A stretch of DNA of 64,000 nucleotides from Pseudodesulfovibrio tunisiensis. Its GTDB lineage: Bacteria > Desulfobacterota > Desulfovibrionia > Desulfovibrionales > Desulfovibrionaceae. How positions within the stretch are numbered: position 1 is the first letter of the stretch; the number at the start of each line of letters is the position of its first letter. The notes under the pieces were generated by a model. It had not been told where the DNA came from and did no database searches. It worked only from the letters and a program-made list of their open reading frames with translations. The stretch is from positions 1,351,001 through 1,415,000 of the forward strand of contig NZ_CP094380.1 of the NCBI RefSeq assembly GCF_022809775.1, given 5' to 3'. The position numbers and the translations under genes were made by a program. Of the stretch, positions 48,761 to 58,094 are shown piece after piece.

Positions 48761-50812
48761 ATGAAAGCGACTTTCCTGAGCCCTACGGCCCGCCCCGGCA
48801 GCGTGGTGGAATTCATGCACGGCGATCAGCCCCAGCTTGCCTGGGTGCTGGAGGAGGCTTCGGGCAAGCTCAGGCTGTGGACCATCAACAAGCGCGAAAC
48901 CAAACTGCCTGCGGCTCGGCTCCTGCCCTGGGGCGGCCCGGTATACAGCAACAATCTGAATAGGCAGGAAATCCAGGACAAGCTCAACGCGCATCAGGAA
49001 AAGCGCGGTGAAATTCAGGCGTCCATCAATGTCATGGAGCTTTGGGATCTGGCGCAGGGAGAAATGGAATCCGCGCCCCTGACCTGGTTCGCAGACTTGC
49101 TCTGGGACACCCCCGGGCCGGATCATTTTGCTGCCCTTGGCCGGGCCATGCTTTCCGCCAAGACGCACTTCAAGTTCCGTCCGCCGGAATTCGAGATATG
49201 GCCCGAGGAAAAAGTTCAGGAACGCATGGCCAAAGCCGCCGAGGAAAAGGAGCGGGAAGGCGTCATCGCAGCCGGGCAGAAGCTGTTCAAGCCCATGTGG
49301 AACGCCCATCTGAACGGCGCGAAATACGAGGCCCCGACCATGGAGCCGGAACTTGCCAAAGGACTCGAAACCCTGCTTCGGAACAGGATTGCGGACAATC
49401 TGGACGACAACGGCGAAAAGATATGGACCGCCGTAAGCAAGGGACTTCCCGAGCATCCACACCTCGCCCTGCTTCTGGCACAGACCTGGGGCGTGCTTCC
49501 CAGACATCACAATTTTCATCTCGATCTTGCCGGGTACGCTTGGGGCGATGATTGGAGCGAATCCTTTTCCAATGAAATCGATTCGTTGAAAAAAGCTTTG
49601 TCCAATGAGACTCCGGAAATCGATCCGACACCCTTCATCAGCATCGACTCGGCCACAACCCGGGACATCGACGACGCGTTCGCAGTGGAAACACTGGACA
49701 CGGGCTGGAAGCTTTCCATTGCCCTTGCCCGTCCCGTGGCCCACTGGGAATTCGGGGCAGAACTGGATCAGGCCGTGTTTCATCGCGCCACCAGCCTGTA
49801 TCTGCCCGAGGGCACCGGCCACATGATGCCGGAAACGCTGGGCACCGAGCTGTACAGCCTGATTCAAGGGCTAAACCGTCCGGCACTGGTCACGGATTTC
49901 TGGTTTGACAGGGACGGCGCGCTTCTTCGCACTGCCCCCAGACTGACGTGGGTGAACATTTCGGCCAACATCACCTATGAAGAGGCCGAGGAGCGCATCC
50001 GTTCCGGTTCGGACAAGGCCATGTGCGCGGCTCACGACCTCGCGGCCAAGCTGCTTGAACATCGCCTCCGGTCCGGTGCCTGCGTGATCCGCAAGCCCGA
50101 ACCCATTGTCAAGGTCGAGGGCGAAGGTGCGCAGGCCAAGGTCGACATCCGACTCAAGCAACCCTGCACCGCGTCGGAACTGCTGATCAGCGAATTCATG
50201 ATCCTGACCAACAACGGATTGGCCAATTGGGCCCGGGACAACAATGTTCCCCTGCTGCACCGCACTCAGGCCATAGCCCTGCCTGTGGACGCGGTGGGCA
50301 TCTTTACCGAGCCCGCGGAAATCCTGCGCACGGTCAAGCTGCTTCTGCCTCCGACGCTGGAAACCACGCCAAAACGTCATGCCGCGCTCGGAGTGGACGC
50401 CTATGCGCCCATTTCCTCACCCTTGCGGCGCTACACGGATTTCATAAACATGGCTCAGGTCCAGTCCTTTCTGGAAACCGGAGAGCCCCGTCTGGACAAG
50501 GAAGAACTCGACACCCTCGCCACCCACCTCGGCATCCGGATTCAATCGGTATCCCAGGTACAGCGTTTCCGCCCCCGCTATTGGAAACTGGTCTATCTGG
50601 CCGCGCACAAGAAGGAACTGCGCTCCGCCGTACTGGTGGACGAATCCGGCCCCATGGCCACACTGGCCATGCCCGAACTCCAGATCAACGTCCGGCTGCC
50701 CAAGTCCATGCTCGGAGAAAAGCTCCTCATGGGACAGCGCTTTCAGGTCAGATTTTCCAGAATCGATCCCCTGACCAATGAAATCCGGGTTGCCGAAGCT
50801 CTGGAAGAATAG
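48761..50812 (+). CDS. RNB-domain exoribonuclease (RNase II/R family)
   Basis: 683 residues. The RNB catalytic core contains FISIDSATTRDIDDAFAVE with the metal-binding Asp cluster, the RATSLYLPEGTGHMMPETLG region, and the late GVDAYAPISSPLRRYTDFIN block. It degrades single-stranded RNA 3' to 5'. The long N-terminal part (about 270 residues) is not the ordinary cold-shock pair of RNase R and seems lineage-specific; a short OB-like segment at the C-terminus follows the RNB domain. It is preceded by AGGTACAG and lies 36 bases before the flavoprotein gene. Confidence 0.93.
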   Translation: MKATFLSPTARPGSVVEFMHGDQPQLAWVLEEASGKLRLWTINKRETKLPAARLLPWGGPVYSNNLNRQEIQDKLNAHQEKRGEIQASINVMELWDLAQGEMESAPLTWFADLLWDTPGPDHFAALGRAMLSAKTHFKFRPPEFEIWPEEKVQERMAKAAEEKEREGVIAAGQKLFKPMWNAHLNGAKYEAPTMEPELAKGLETLLRNRIADNLDDNGEKIWTAVSKGLPEHPHLALLLAQTWGVLPRHHNFHLDLAGYAWGDDWSESFSNEIDSLKKALSNETPEIDPTPFISIDSATTRDIDDAFAVETLDTGWKLSIALARPVAHWEFGAELDQAVFHRATSLYLPEGTGHMMPETLGTELYSLIQGLNRPALVTDFWFDRDGALLRTAPRLTWVNISANITYEEAEERIRSGSDKAMCAAHDLAAKLLEHRLRSGACVIRKPEPIVKVEGEGAQAKVDIRLKQPCTASELLISEFMILTNNGLANWARDNNVPLLHRTQAIALPVDAVGIFTEPAEILRTVKLLLPPTLETTPKRHAALGVDAYAPISSPLRRYTDFINMAQVQSFLETGEPRLDKEELDTLATHLGIRIQSVSQVQRFRPRYWKLVYLAAHKKELRSAVLVDESGPMATLAMPELQINVRLPKSMLGEKLLMGQRFQVRFSRIDPLTNEIRVAEALEE

Positions 50813-50848
50813 CTTCGATGCCACTTCCCCCTTTTTTCGGAGATTGCC

Positions 50849-51904
50849 ATGATTGATGCCATGAATTTCTGTTTTCTCACGAACACGCCCATGCCGCCCA
50901 ACGGCCGAAGCGTGGCTGTGGTGGGCGCGGGTCCCTCGGGACTGGCCGCCGCAGGCTACCTCGGCGGACTGGGATATCAGGTGGACGTATACGACAAGCT
51001 GCCCAAGGCCGGCGGTCTCATGACCTTCGGCATTCCCGGCTACCGAATCCCCTCCCGCCGCATCGAGACCGGGGTCAAGCAGTTGGAACGCCGCTACGGC
51101 GTAAACTTCAAGCTCCAGACCAAAATCTGCTGCAGCGCTCCGCTGTATGAAGAGGAAGGCGACCACTTTTCCTGGGAAATGATCGCCCTGAGCGATCTGG
51201 TGGACACCCACAACGCGGTGATCATCTGCACCGGTTCCTGGAAATCCCGCCAACTGGGCATTCCCGGCGAAAAGCTCTCCGGCGTGTTCTCGGGACTGGA
51301 ATTCCTGTTTCCGATTCGGGCCGCGCGCTACGATGCGTCCCGGGTCAAGACCCCGGACGTGGAGGGCAAGCGTCTGGCCGTGGTAGGCGCAGGCCATTCC
51401 GCCATTGACGTGGCACATTCAGCTCTGCACCTCGGCGCAGCCGAAGTCAGGATGATTTATCGACGCACCCGCGAAGAAGCACCCTGCGGCGAATTCGAAA
51501 TAGACAGACTCGTGGAACTCGGTGCCATATGGTGCCCACAGGCCAGCCCCACGGAAGTACTGGGCACGGACCGGGTGGAAGGCGTGACCTGTTCGGTCAA
51601 GGGCTGCGACAAACCCGTGACCTACGAAACCGACATGCTGGTGGCGGCCATCGGCGAGATTCCCACTCCCCCCTTTGCCGACAAGCTGGGCATGGACAAC
51701 ATCCGCCGGGGCGACGTGCGCTGGCTGAACATGACTGCCGTGGACAACGTGTTCGTTGCCGGAGACGTACTCACCGGGCCGAGCAAGATCGGCAAGGCCG
51801 TGGAAAGCGGTCTCAAGGCAGCACGTTCACTGGACAACTGGCTGGAGCTCAAGGCCACGGACCCGAAAGCGGAATTTCATCCCCACGGATATTTTTGCAA
51901 GTAA
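50849..51904 (+). CDS. FAD-dependent NAD(P)H oxidoreductase, GltD-like
   Basis: 351 residues, resembling the small subunit of glutamate synthase but without its N-terminal ferredoxin domain. Dinucleotide-binding motifs VAVVGAGPSGLAAAGYLGGL (FAD) and LAVVGAGHSAIDVAHSAL (NAD(P)H), then NVFVAGDVLTGPSKIGKAVE near the C-terminus. CGGAG precedes the ATG. Only nine bases separate it from a four-cluster ferredoxin-like gene, so the two probably form an NAD(P)H:ferredoxin-type electron transfer pair. No GltB-like large subunit is near, which argues against a glutamate synthase role. Confidence 0.9.
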   Translation: MIDAMNFCFLTNTPMPPNGRSVAVVGAGPSGLAAAGYLGGLGYQVDVYDKLPKAGGLMTFGIPGYRIPSRRIETGVKQLERRYGVNFKLQTKICCSAPLYEEEGDHFSWEMIALSDLVDTHNAVIICTGSWKSRQLGIPGEKLSGVFSGLEFLFPIRAARYDASRVKTPDVEGKRLAVVGAGHSAIDVAHSALHLGAAEVRMIYRRTREEAPCGEFEIDRLVELGAIWCPQASPTEVLGTDRVEGVTCSVKGCDKPVTYETDMLVAAIGEIPTPPFADKLGMDNIRRGDVRWLNMTAVDNVFVAGDVLTGPSKIGKAVESGLKAARSLDNWLELKATDPKAEFHPHGYFCK

Positions 51905-51913
51905 CAGGCAAAT

Positions 51914-52429
51914 ATGGACTCGAACAACAAGACTCTTTACGTTGACTACAGCAAATGCATCGGCTGCGGAACCTGCGAGGCAGTCTGCGGCTTCATTCAC
52001 GACACTCCACGCATCCACATGACCCGCATGCGCGATGGAGTCATGGTGCCTCTGTACTGCCGTCACTGCGAGGACGCACCCTGCATCAAGGCATGCAAGA
52101 AGGGCGCACTGCGCAAGGACCGGGACGGAGCCGTGGTGCTCCAGACCATGCTGTGCCGGGGCTGTGAAACCCGGCAGTGCATTCTCGCCTGCCCCTACGG
52201 TGCGATTTTCACCACGTCCACAGGCGTTGCCGTGCGCAAATGCGACCTGTGCGCCAGCCGCCGCGACCTTGGGCAGAAACCGGCCTGCGCAGAAATGTGC
52301 CCGTGCGGAGCCGTCACCTTTGTGGACCGGGATCAGATTCCCGAGCTGAACACCGAGGCGGCGGAAATCTCCCTGAAAAAAGTAATCCGGCATATCCGCC
52401 CGGCCATCAAGCGACCGCCGAGGTCGTAA
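51914..52429 (+). CDS. 4Fe-4S ferredoxin-like electron transfer protein (HycB/DmsB type)
   Basis: 171 residues with four cysteine groups able to bind four [4Fe-4S] clusters: CIGCGTCEAVC, CRHCEDAPCIKAC, CRGCETRQCILAC and CDLCASRRDLGQKPACAEMC. This layout is that of the electron-transfer subunits of DMSO reductase, formate dehydrogenase and related complexes, but no molybdopterin subunit is present in the window. It is the second gene of the pair with the GltD-like flavoprotein and probably its partner. No signal peptide, so cytoplasmic. Confidence 0.92.
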   Translation: MDSNNKTLYVDYSKCIGCGTCEAVCGFIHDTPRIHMTRMRDGVMVPLYCRHCEDAPCIKACKKGALRKDRDGAVVLQTMLCRGCETRQCILACPYGAIFTTSTGVAVRKCDLCASRRDLGQKPACAEMCPCGAVTFVDRDQIPELNTEAAEISLKKVIRHIRPAIKRPPRS

Positions 52430-52510
52430 TCCCGGGACCGGGACTTTTCAAGCCCTTGCAAAGCGGGTAAAGAAATTCGCGGATTCCGCAAAACCGTCAG
52501 GAGACATTCC

Positions 52511-53101
52511 ATGCTCTACATCATCTGGCCGATCATGGCCTATATTCTGGGCTCCATCCCGTTCGGACTGGTCATTGCCAAGACGTTCTGCAACATCGAC
52601 CCGCGCACGGACGGCAGCCGCAACATCGGCGCGACCAACGTGGCCCGGCTCTGCGGCGTGCAGTTCGGCGTGGCCGCTCTGGTGCTCGACCTGCTCAAGG
52701 GCTTTGTGCCCGTGCTGCTGGCCTCCACCTGGAACGACTCTCCGCTCTTTCTGAGCTTTGTCATTCTGGGCGCCATCTTCGGCCACATCTTTCCCTGCTT
52801 TCTCCACTTCCGGGGCGGCAAGGCCGTGGCAACCACGGTGGGCACCTTTTTCGCGGTCAGCTTCTGGAGCACCTTTTTCTCCGGCGCGCTCTGTCTGGCC
52901 GTGGTCGCCCTGTCCGGTCACGTATCCATGGGTTCCCTGACACTGGCACTGGCCATTCCCGTCTTTCTGTTCCTGACCGGCAACTTCGGGTTCGTGCCCG
53001 TGGGCATGCTCGTGACCCTGATCCTGTTCTGGCGGCACCGCGACAACATCTACCGCCTTGCGCGCGGCGAGGAGAATCCCTGGCTCAAGTCCAGCAAGTA
53101 A
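52511..53101 (+). CDS. plsY: Glycerol-3-phosphate acyltransferase PlsY
   Basis: 196 residues, about five membrane helices, normal length. Acylates glycerol-3-phosphate with acyl-phosphate, the first step of phospholipid synthesis. The three PlsY motifs are present: GSIPFGL, GSRNIGATNVAR and GHIFPCFLHFRGGKAVATTVG shifted by a few residues, plus the C-terminal GSLT/ILFWRHRDNIYRL region. GGAG lies nine bases before the ATG. It stands just downstream of the ferredoxin gene and ends at a bidirectional terminator. Confidence 0.96.
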   Translation: MLYIIWPIMAYILGSIPFGLVIAKTFCNIDPRTDGSRNIGATNVARLCGVQFGVAALVLDLLKGFVPVLLASTWNDSPLFLSFVILGAIFGHIFPCFLHFRGGKAVATTVGTFFAVSFWSTFFSGALCLAVVALSGHVSMGSLTLALAIPVFLFLTGNFGFVPVGMLVTLILFWRHRDNIYRLARGEENPWLKSSK

Positions 53102-53125
53102 CCACCCCGCCTGCACTCGAAAAGC

Positions 53126-53162
53126 AAGGGCCGGGAAAGACGCTATGTCTTTCCCGGCCCTT
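53126..53162. terminator. Bidirectional terminator between plsY and the metal ABC operon
   Basis: AAGGGCCGGGAAAGAC (53126-53141) and GTCTTTCCCGGCCCTT (53147-53162) form a 16-bp stem with loop GCTAT, followed by TT. Confidence 0.88.
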
Positions 53163-53197
53163 TTCCCACTTGCGGTCGGGCCCGAATCGAACATCGG

Positions 53198-54094
53198 CTA
53201 TTGCAAGGCTCGCCGCAACTTCTCGAGGTTCCTTTCAAAAGTATCCGCTATCAATCTTTCAGCAGCGTCTCCGTTGTCGTGAAACGTCTCCGGAACAACC
53301 GGAACGGCTCCGGCCCGGCGCATGGCCTGCAAGGGCACGCCTCCCGGTTCCCATGCGCACACAACGGCCTTGACGCCGTTCTCCCGAAGCTCTTCCGCAA
53401 AGGCATCGCCCTGCTCCGAGGTCCAATCCTGCTCGGGCCGGGAAAAACAGCCGATCACGTCAAGGCCGAAGCCATCCGTCAGATAGCCGAAATTCGGAGT
53501 CATGGCCGCCACGGTCACGGATTCCGATTCCGCAAACGCCATTTCATACCGGGTACGCAGGGCAAACAGGGTTGTCTGCAACGATTCGAGATTGTGCCGA
53601 ATGCGGTCCCGCTGTCCGGGAAACAGCCGTTCCAGATCCGCGGCCGCAATGGCGGCCATGCGCGCCATGCCCGCAGGGCCTCGCCATGCAAATGGGGAAA
53701 CCCTGCCCTGCACCGAGAGAAGCGGCACACCGACCCCGGAACCATCCAGGGGCCGGGCCGCGTCAATGTGCACGATGCGGATGTTGGCCCGCCTCGCCCA
53801 CGGATACAGGGGATCTTCGGGCCAGGCCGACGCAATGGAGAGGACGGCTTCGGCCTTTTCGGCCCGTTCCCGGAATTCGGGAAAATGTCTTTTGCAATAC
53901 GCGGCATGGCCCTGCATGGAATAGCCTGCCGGAACAGCGCGTTCCACATGAATGGATGTCCCTTGGCACAACGCCCGTCCCATCAGCAGCGTGGCATCCA
54001 GAGAAGCCAGCACGACCGGTACGGACTGCCCGGCACGGACCGGAACGGCCAGACTCATCACCACGAACAGCCCCAACATGATTCGGAAAAACAT
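53198..54094 (-). CDS. Second metal ABC substrate-binding-like protein (ZnuA/TroA fold)
   Basis: 298 residues with a signal peptide (MFFRIMLGLFVVMSLAVPVR, cleavage after VRA). The body looks like a cluster A-I metal-binding protein (WPEDPLYPWARRANIRIVHI, ADLERLFPGQRDRIRHNLES), but several expected metal-ligand His blocks are not evident, so the substrate or role may differ from the first binding protein at 55718. The start overlaps the permease stop by one base (TGATG). It is the last gene of the operon. It might act as an accessory or chaperone-type binding protein. Confidence 0.75.
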   Translation of the reverse strand: MFFRIMLGLFVVMSLAVPVRAGQSVPVVLASLDATLLMGRALCQGTSIHVERAVPAGYSMQGHAAYCKRHFPEFRERAEKAEAVLSIASAWPEDPLYPWARRANIRIVHIDAARPLDGSGVGVPLLSVQGRVSPFAWRGPAGMARMAAIAAADLERLFPGQRDRIRHNLESLQTTLFALRTRYEMAFAESESVTVAAMTPNFGYLTDGFGLDVIGCFSRPEQDWTSEQGDAFAEELRENGVKAVVCAWEPGGVPLQAMRRAGAVPVVPETFHDNGDAAERLIADTFERNLEKLRRALQ

Positions 54095-54999
54095 CAGACC
54101 GACGCCTCCTTGAACGATCCGCAACAGGCACGAACAAACGCGGTCAGGGCGAATATGCACGATGCGGCCAGAATGATGGCCCCGCCCGAGGGCACCGGTA
54201 TCTCGAACTGCATGGGCACGATGACCCCGAGCAGGCAGCTTGCCGAGGCAAACGTCATGCTCAGGAAGAAGAATCCGCGCATGGACCGGCTCACGTTGCG
54301 CGCGGCTGCAGCCGGAATGATGAACAGGGCCTCCACCAGCACCGCGCCCACGATCTTGAGCGAAGCCACGGTAATGAGCGTGATCATGAGAATGAACACG
54401 TAGTCGTGCAATTTGGCGTTCACCCCGCGAACCTGCGCCAGACTCGGGTTGAATCCCGCCAGCAGCATCCGGTTGAACAGGGGAATGCCCAGTCCCGCGC
54501 ACAGGATCGTGATGATCAGCAGCACGTTCATGTCCGTATCATTCACCGTGAGGATGGAGCCGAACAGAATGTTGTCCAGAACATGCATGTTCACGCGCCC
54601 GGTCACGTACAGCAGCACGCACGCGCCCACGGCCAGCGACACGGACAGAAACACGCCGATGACGGTATCCGGAGACATGCGCGTCCGGTTGCGCGTATAG
54701 TTCATGAGCAGACCGAACAGGATGCAGAATCCGAACAGCGAGGCATAGGGCGCGGTCACGGGTTCGCCCAGTACCACGCCGAGTGCCACGCCCGTAAGCG
54801 CGGCCTGCCCCACTGCCTGAGAGAAGAATGCCAGCCGCTTGCTCACCACCATGGTGCCGATGCCGCCGAGCAGCGGTCCGATGAGCAGGGAGCACAACAG
54901 GGCATTGACCACGAACGCATACTGAAGAAAATCCGGCAGCACGCCGGATCGGCCCCATTCCATGAGCGGGACTCGAATCAGGTCATACAGAAAATCCAT
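54094..54999 (-). CDS. Metal ABC transporter permease (ZnuB/MntB type)
   Basis: 301 residues with about eight membrane helices. Family-typical stretches include LLCSLLIGPLLGGIGTMVVS near the start, FFSQAVGQAALTGVALGVVL, NILFGSILTV and VGAVLVEALFIIPAAAARNV. It is the inner-membrane channel of a zinc or manganese importer. Three bases separate it from the ATPase gene and it overlaps the next gene by one base, showing coupled translation. Confidence 0.93.
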   Translation of the reverse strand: MDFLYDLIRVPLMEWGRSGVLPDFLQYAFVVNALLCSLLIGPLLGGIGTMVVSKRLAFFSQAVGQAALTGVALGVVLGEPVTAPYASLFGFCILFGLLMNYTRNRTRMSPDTVIGVFLSVSLAVGACVLLYVTGRVNMHVLDNILFGSILTVNDTDMNVLLIITILCAGLGIPLFNRMLLAGFNPSLAQVRGVNAKLHDYVFILMITLITVASLKIVGAVLVEALFIIPAAAARNVSRSMRGFFFLSMTFASASCLLGVIVPMQFEIPVPSGGAIILAASCIFALTAFVRACCGSFKEASV

Positions 55000-55002
55000 A
55001 CG

Positions 55003-55725
55003 TCAGGCCGCCTTTGCCGAGGAAAAGATGGAAAACACGCGATCCGGGGTCAGCTCCGATTCCGGCGGACCGGAAAACAGCACGCGCCGGTTCACGCAGG
55101 TCACGGCGTCTCCGAGTTCGCGCACCACGGACAGATCGTGATGAATGACCAGCACCGTGGCTCCCTCGTCCCGAAATTCGCGACAAAAGGAACGCACCAG
55201 CTCATCGCCCTCCCTGTCCAGCCCGGTTGCGGGCTCGTCCAGAATGAGCAGCCTTGGCCTCGGAATCAGGGCCTGCGCCAACAGTACGCGCTGCCGCTCG
55301 CCCCCGGACAATGCGCCGAACAGCCGCTTTCGCTTGCCGGACATGCCCACGCGATCCAGCGCCTCGGCCACTTCGGCCCGATGTCTGCGTCCGAGCCCGA
55401 GAAATGCGGGCCGATGCTGGCAGGTCATGGCCAGAAAATCCTCCACGGTCATGGGCAGGGTACGGTCAAAGTCCAGCGCCTGCGGCACATATCCGATGGT
55501 TCTTGCCCTGCCCCACCGGATGCGGATGGTTCCGGTGTGCGGCATCTGCCCCAGCAGGGATCGCAGCAGCGATGTCTTGCCCCCGCCGTTCGGACCGATC
55601 AGGCAATGGATGGTTCCGGCCTCGACCGCAAAGTCGATGTGCTCCAATATGGAGCCGCCTCCGAGCCACAGCCCCACATCCTCGAAATGCAGGGAAGGTC
55701 CCATGTCCGCCCGTGGCCTAGCCAT
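55003..55725 (-). CDS. Metal ABC transporter ATPase (ZnuC/MntA type)
   Basis: 240 residues from the ATG at 55725, with AAGGAGG six bases upstream; it overlaps the binding-protein gene by eight bases. Walker A GPNGGGKTSLLRS, signature LSGGERQRVLLAQAL, Walker B LLILDEPATGLD, and H-loop VIHHDLSVV. It drives the permease encoded at 54094. The GPNGGGKT and small size are typical of the zinc/manganese class. Confidence 0.94.
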   Translation of the reverse strand: MARPRADMGPSLHFEDVGLWLGGGSILEHIDFAVEAGTIHCLIGPNGGGKTSLLRSLLGQMPHTGTIRIRWGRARTIGYVPQALDFDRTLPMTVEDFLAMTCQHRPAFLGLGRRHRAEVAEALDRVGMSGKRKRLFGALSGGERQRVLLAQALIPRPRLLILDEPATGLDREGDELVRSFCREFRDEGATVLVIHHDLSVVRELGDAVTCVNRRVLFSGPPESELTPDRVFSIFSSAKAA

Positions 55726-56644
55726 GATGTGCCTCCTTGTGCATGACTTGCGCATCCTCCAGAGCACGGGTCAGGGCTTCCAGATTGGCACGAATGCCCT
55801 TTTCGAAACCGCCAACCGAATATTCCCCGGCAGTCAGATGCGACAGATGCCGGATGCGCACCCCGGTTTCCTGATGAATCGTCTGCACGAACCTGTCCGG
55901 AAAATGCATCTCGGTAAACACCACCTCCACGCCGAGCCGCCGGATTTCCTCGATGGTCTTGGCAAGCTGGCTGGCCGTGGGTTTGAGTCCATGCCCCGGC
56001 TCGATCACGGCGGTCACCTGAAGTCCGAATTCCTGAAACAGGTAGTCGTACCCTCCGTGAATGGTGGCACACCGGAAATCAATGCCGGGCAGAGCGGCCA
56101 CACGCTGCATGTACGCGGCCTTCATGCGCCGGAGCTTGGCGGCATAGGCCCGGGCGTTCCTTCGATAGAACGCGCTGTTGTCCGGGTCCAGTTCCGCCAG
56201 TCCGGCGGCAATGGTGTAAATCTGTCGAATGGATGCGGTCACGGACACGAAGGTATGGGGATTCACGATCCTTCGGCCATCCAGTGTGCCGGAGACCGGA
56301 ATCAGGGACACATCCCTGTTCGCGAAGATCAGGGGCAGCTTCCCCTGCATTCCGGCGGCCTCCACGATCTCGAACGCGAATTCGTCGTGCCCGATGCCGT
56401 TGACCACCAGTGCATCCAATTCCATGCAGCGCTTGATGTCCTCGGGCTGTGGCCGGTAGTTGTGCGGGTTGAAGCCCTCTCCGATAAGCGGCACGACCTC
56501 GGCCCGATCCCCCACGATGTTCTTCACGAAGCTGTAATAGGGATGCAGGGTGATGCCGATCCGCATGCCTGACGCCTGTGCACCGGTCGCCTGAAGCAGC
56601 AATGCGCAGGCAACCAGCATGATGGCAATGCAACGACTCTTCAT
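55718..56644 (-). CDS. Metal ABC substrate-binding protein (ZnuA-like)
   Basis: 308 residues with a signal peptide (MKSRCIAIMLVACALLLQAT, cleavage after AQA). Cluster A-I family: GITLHPYYSFVKNIVGDRAE with the first His ligand, NGIGHDEFAFEI with the second His, CATIHGGYDYLFQEFG with the third, and a late VVFTEMHFPDRF. These positions correspond to the metal ligands of ZnuA/TroA proteins. It captures Zn2+ or Mn2+ in the periplasm. It overlaps both neighbours by a few bases. Confidence 0.92.
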   Translation of the reverse strand: MKSRCIAIMLVACALLLQATGAQASGMRIGITLHPYYSFVKNIVGDRAEVVPLIGEGFNPHNYRPQPEDIKRCMELDALVVNGIGHDEFAFEIVEAAGMQGKLPLIFANRDVSLIPVSGTLDGRRIVNPHTFVSVTASIRQIYTIAAGLAELDPDNSAFYRRNARAYAAKLRRMKAAYMQRVAALPGIDFRCATIHGGYDYLFQEFGLQVTAVIEPGHGLKPTASQLAKTIEEIRRLGVEVVFTEMHFPDRFVQTIHQETGVRIRHLSHLTAGEYSVGGFEKGIRANLEALTRALEDAQVMHKEAHHG

Positions 56645-57318
56645 TGCTGAAATTTCCTTCCCCGGGCGTGCCGGGTTTCCTCTTCCCCGCTTCTGGCCAC
56701 CACCTCGCGCCAGCCAGCACTGATGAGCGCCTGATCGGTCACGGATTCCGGCAAGGCCGGAGCCTGTTCGCGATGCATCCAGATTTCAAAGGGCGGGTGT
56801 GTGGGACGCACGGAGGCATTCCCCTGTTTCTTGACGTGCGAATGCAGCATGACCAGCAGAAACGCACCGGAAAAATCCGCGTCCTGCGGCGTTCCCAGAT
56901 AGACGGCGATGTGCGATTCCCCGGTCGCCAGCACACTCCGGGTCCAGTTGAGCCGGCCGCTCCGGGTCCAGGCGGCATCACGTACAAAGGGCGGCACGAA
57001 TTCACGTTCCAGCCGGGTCACGCCCGGCCATTCCCCGGCCAGTTCGCCGTGCATGGCCTCGATCTCCGGTCCTGCGGAGGTCAGGGCGTTGAACACCGCC
57101 AATTCCGCAGCGCCAAGATCGCCGAACGCACTCACACGCCACTCGGGCACGGTCTCTTCCCGAACGTCACCTTGTTGCAGCCAGATGAACAATGCACATG
57201 CACAAACCGTCATGACTGCCGCGAGCAGCACCAGTCTGGACTCGCACCCGGCTCCGGCCGGACGGACCATGACTTCCTGCACGGGATGCATTTCCTCCAG
57301 AGAACGTGCTCCGGTCAT
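56641..57318 (-). CDS. DUF6162 family protein in the metal ABC operon
   Basis: 225 residues with one membrane helix near 27-48 (LVLLAAVMTVCACALFIWLQ) and a periplasmic remainder. I recognise it as the uncharacterised DUF6162 family by its place and composition; such proteins are regularly found next to zinc-type ABC genes. Visible stretches include FSGAFLLVMLHSHVKKQGNA. The stop overlaps the binding-protein start by four bases, and its start overlaps the stop of the HD-GYP gene. A role in metal delivery or assembly of the importer is only inferred from context. Confidence 0.7.
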   Translation of the reverse strand: MTGARSLEEMHPVQEVMVRPAGAGCESRLVLLAAVMTVCACALFIWLQQGDVREETVPEWRVSAFGDLGAAELAVFNALTSAGPEIEAMHGELAGEWPGVTRLEREFVPPFVRDAAWTRSGRLNWTRSVLATGESHIAVYLGTPQDADFSGAFLLVMLHSHVKKQGNASVRPTHPPFEIWMHREQAPALPESVTDQALISAGWREVVARSGEEETRHARGRKFQQ

Positions 57319-57995
57319 ACCGCCACCCTCAAATCCCGCATGGTCCGCAAATAGTCCCGCACGGTGTCGCGTATTTCCAGCAGGGCCTCAACAACCAGAG
57401 GATCGAACTGGCTGCCGGAACAGCGGGCGATTTCCTCCACTGCCTGCCCGTAGCTCAGGGCCTTCCGATAGGGCCGATTCTGAAGCATGGCCGACAGGGA
57501 ATCCGCAACAGCAATGATGCGCGCCCCAAGCGGAATGTCGAGCCCGGGCAACCCATGGGGATACCCGGTGCCGTCGAACCGTTCGTGATGATGCAGGATC
57601 ATCCTGACAACGCCGTTCGTGCCGGAAAAACCCGTTACCGGAGCCATGATCCCGGCCCCTATCTGCGGATGTTGCTTGATGATTTCAAATTCCGCCGACG
57701 TAAGCGGTCCCTGCTTTTTCAGGATCGCGTCGGGAATGCCGATCTTGCCGATATCGTGCAGATGCCCTGCCACATGCAGAATGTCCGCCTGTCTGGCGGA
57801 CAATCCCAATTCCAGGCCGATCGCCTGGGAAACCACGGCCACCTCTTCCGAGTGCGACCGGGTGCAATGATCCTTTGCATCGATGACATTGCCGAGGGAC
57901 TCCGCAAACTGATGCACGGTCATGTGCACCGCATCCAGAATCTGGAATTCGCAAATATCTTCCAACTGCAACCGAGGTCTGTGTTCCGCAATCAT
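57315..57995 (-). CDS. HD-GYP domain phosphodiesterase-like protein
   Basis: 226 residues, essentially a single HD-GYP domain. Metal and catalytic motifs are present: HSEEVAVVSQ, HLHDIGKIGIPD (HD), HHHERFDGTGYPHGLPG (GYP) and IIAVADSLSAM. Such enzymes hydrolyse cyclic di-GMP. No receiver or sensor domain is attached. It overlaps the DUF6162 gene by four bases (ATGA), so it heads the metal transport operon, an unusual link between a signalling enzyme and metal uptake. The 99-bp upstream gap should hold the promoter. Confidence 0.88.
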   Translation of the reverse strand: MIAEHRPRLQLEDICEFQILDAVHMTVHQFAESLGNVIDAKDHCTRSHSEEVAVVSQAIGLELGLSARQADILHVAGHLHDIGKIGIPDAILKKQGPLTSAEFEIIKQHPQIGAGIMAPVTGFSGTNGVVRMILHHHERFDGTGYPHGLPGLDIPLGARIIAVADSLSAMLQNRPYRKALSYGQAVEEIARCSGSQFDPLVVEALLEIRDTVRDYLRTMRDLRVAV

Positions 57996-58094
57996 TCCGT
58001 CTTCCCCCGCCCTCGCCCGGAGGTGCGGGAACGGGAGGGACCGTCCTCCGCACCCGGGGGAGGTGCGATGCGCCTGATTCCACGGCGCGAGTTG

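Noticed and set aside
50849..52429. Glutamate synthase small subunit plus ferredoxin
   Set aside because: The flavoprotein resembles GltD, but it lacks the N-terminal ferredoxin part and no GltB is nearby; the pair is better called a general NAD(P)H/ferredoxin module.
57996..58094. Cobalamin riboswitch upstream of the HD-GYP/metal operon
   Set aside because: The G/C-rich dyads there do not contain the conserved B12-box sequence.
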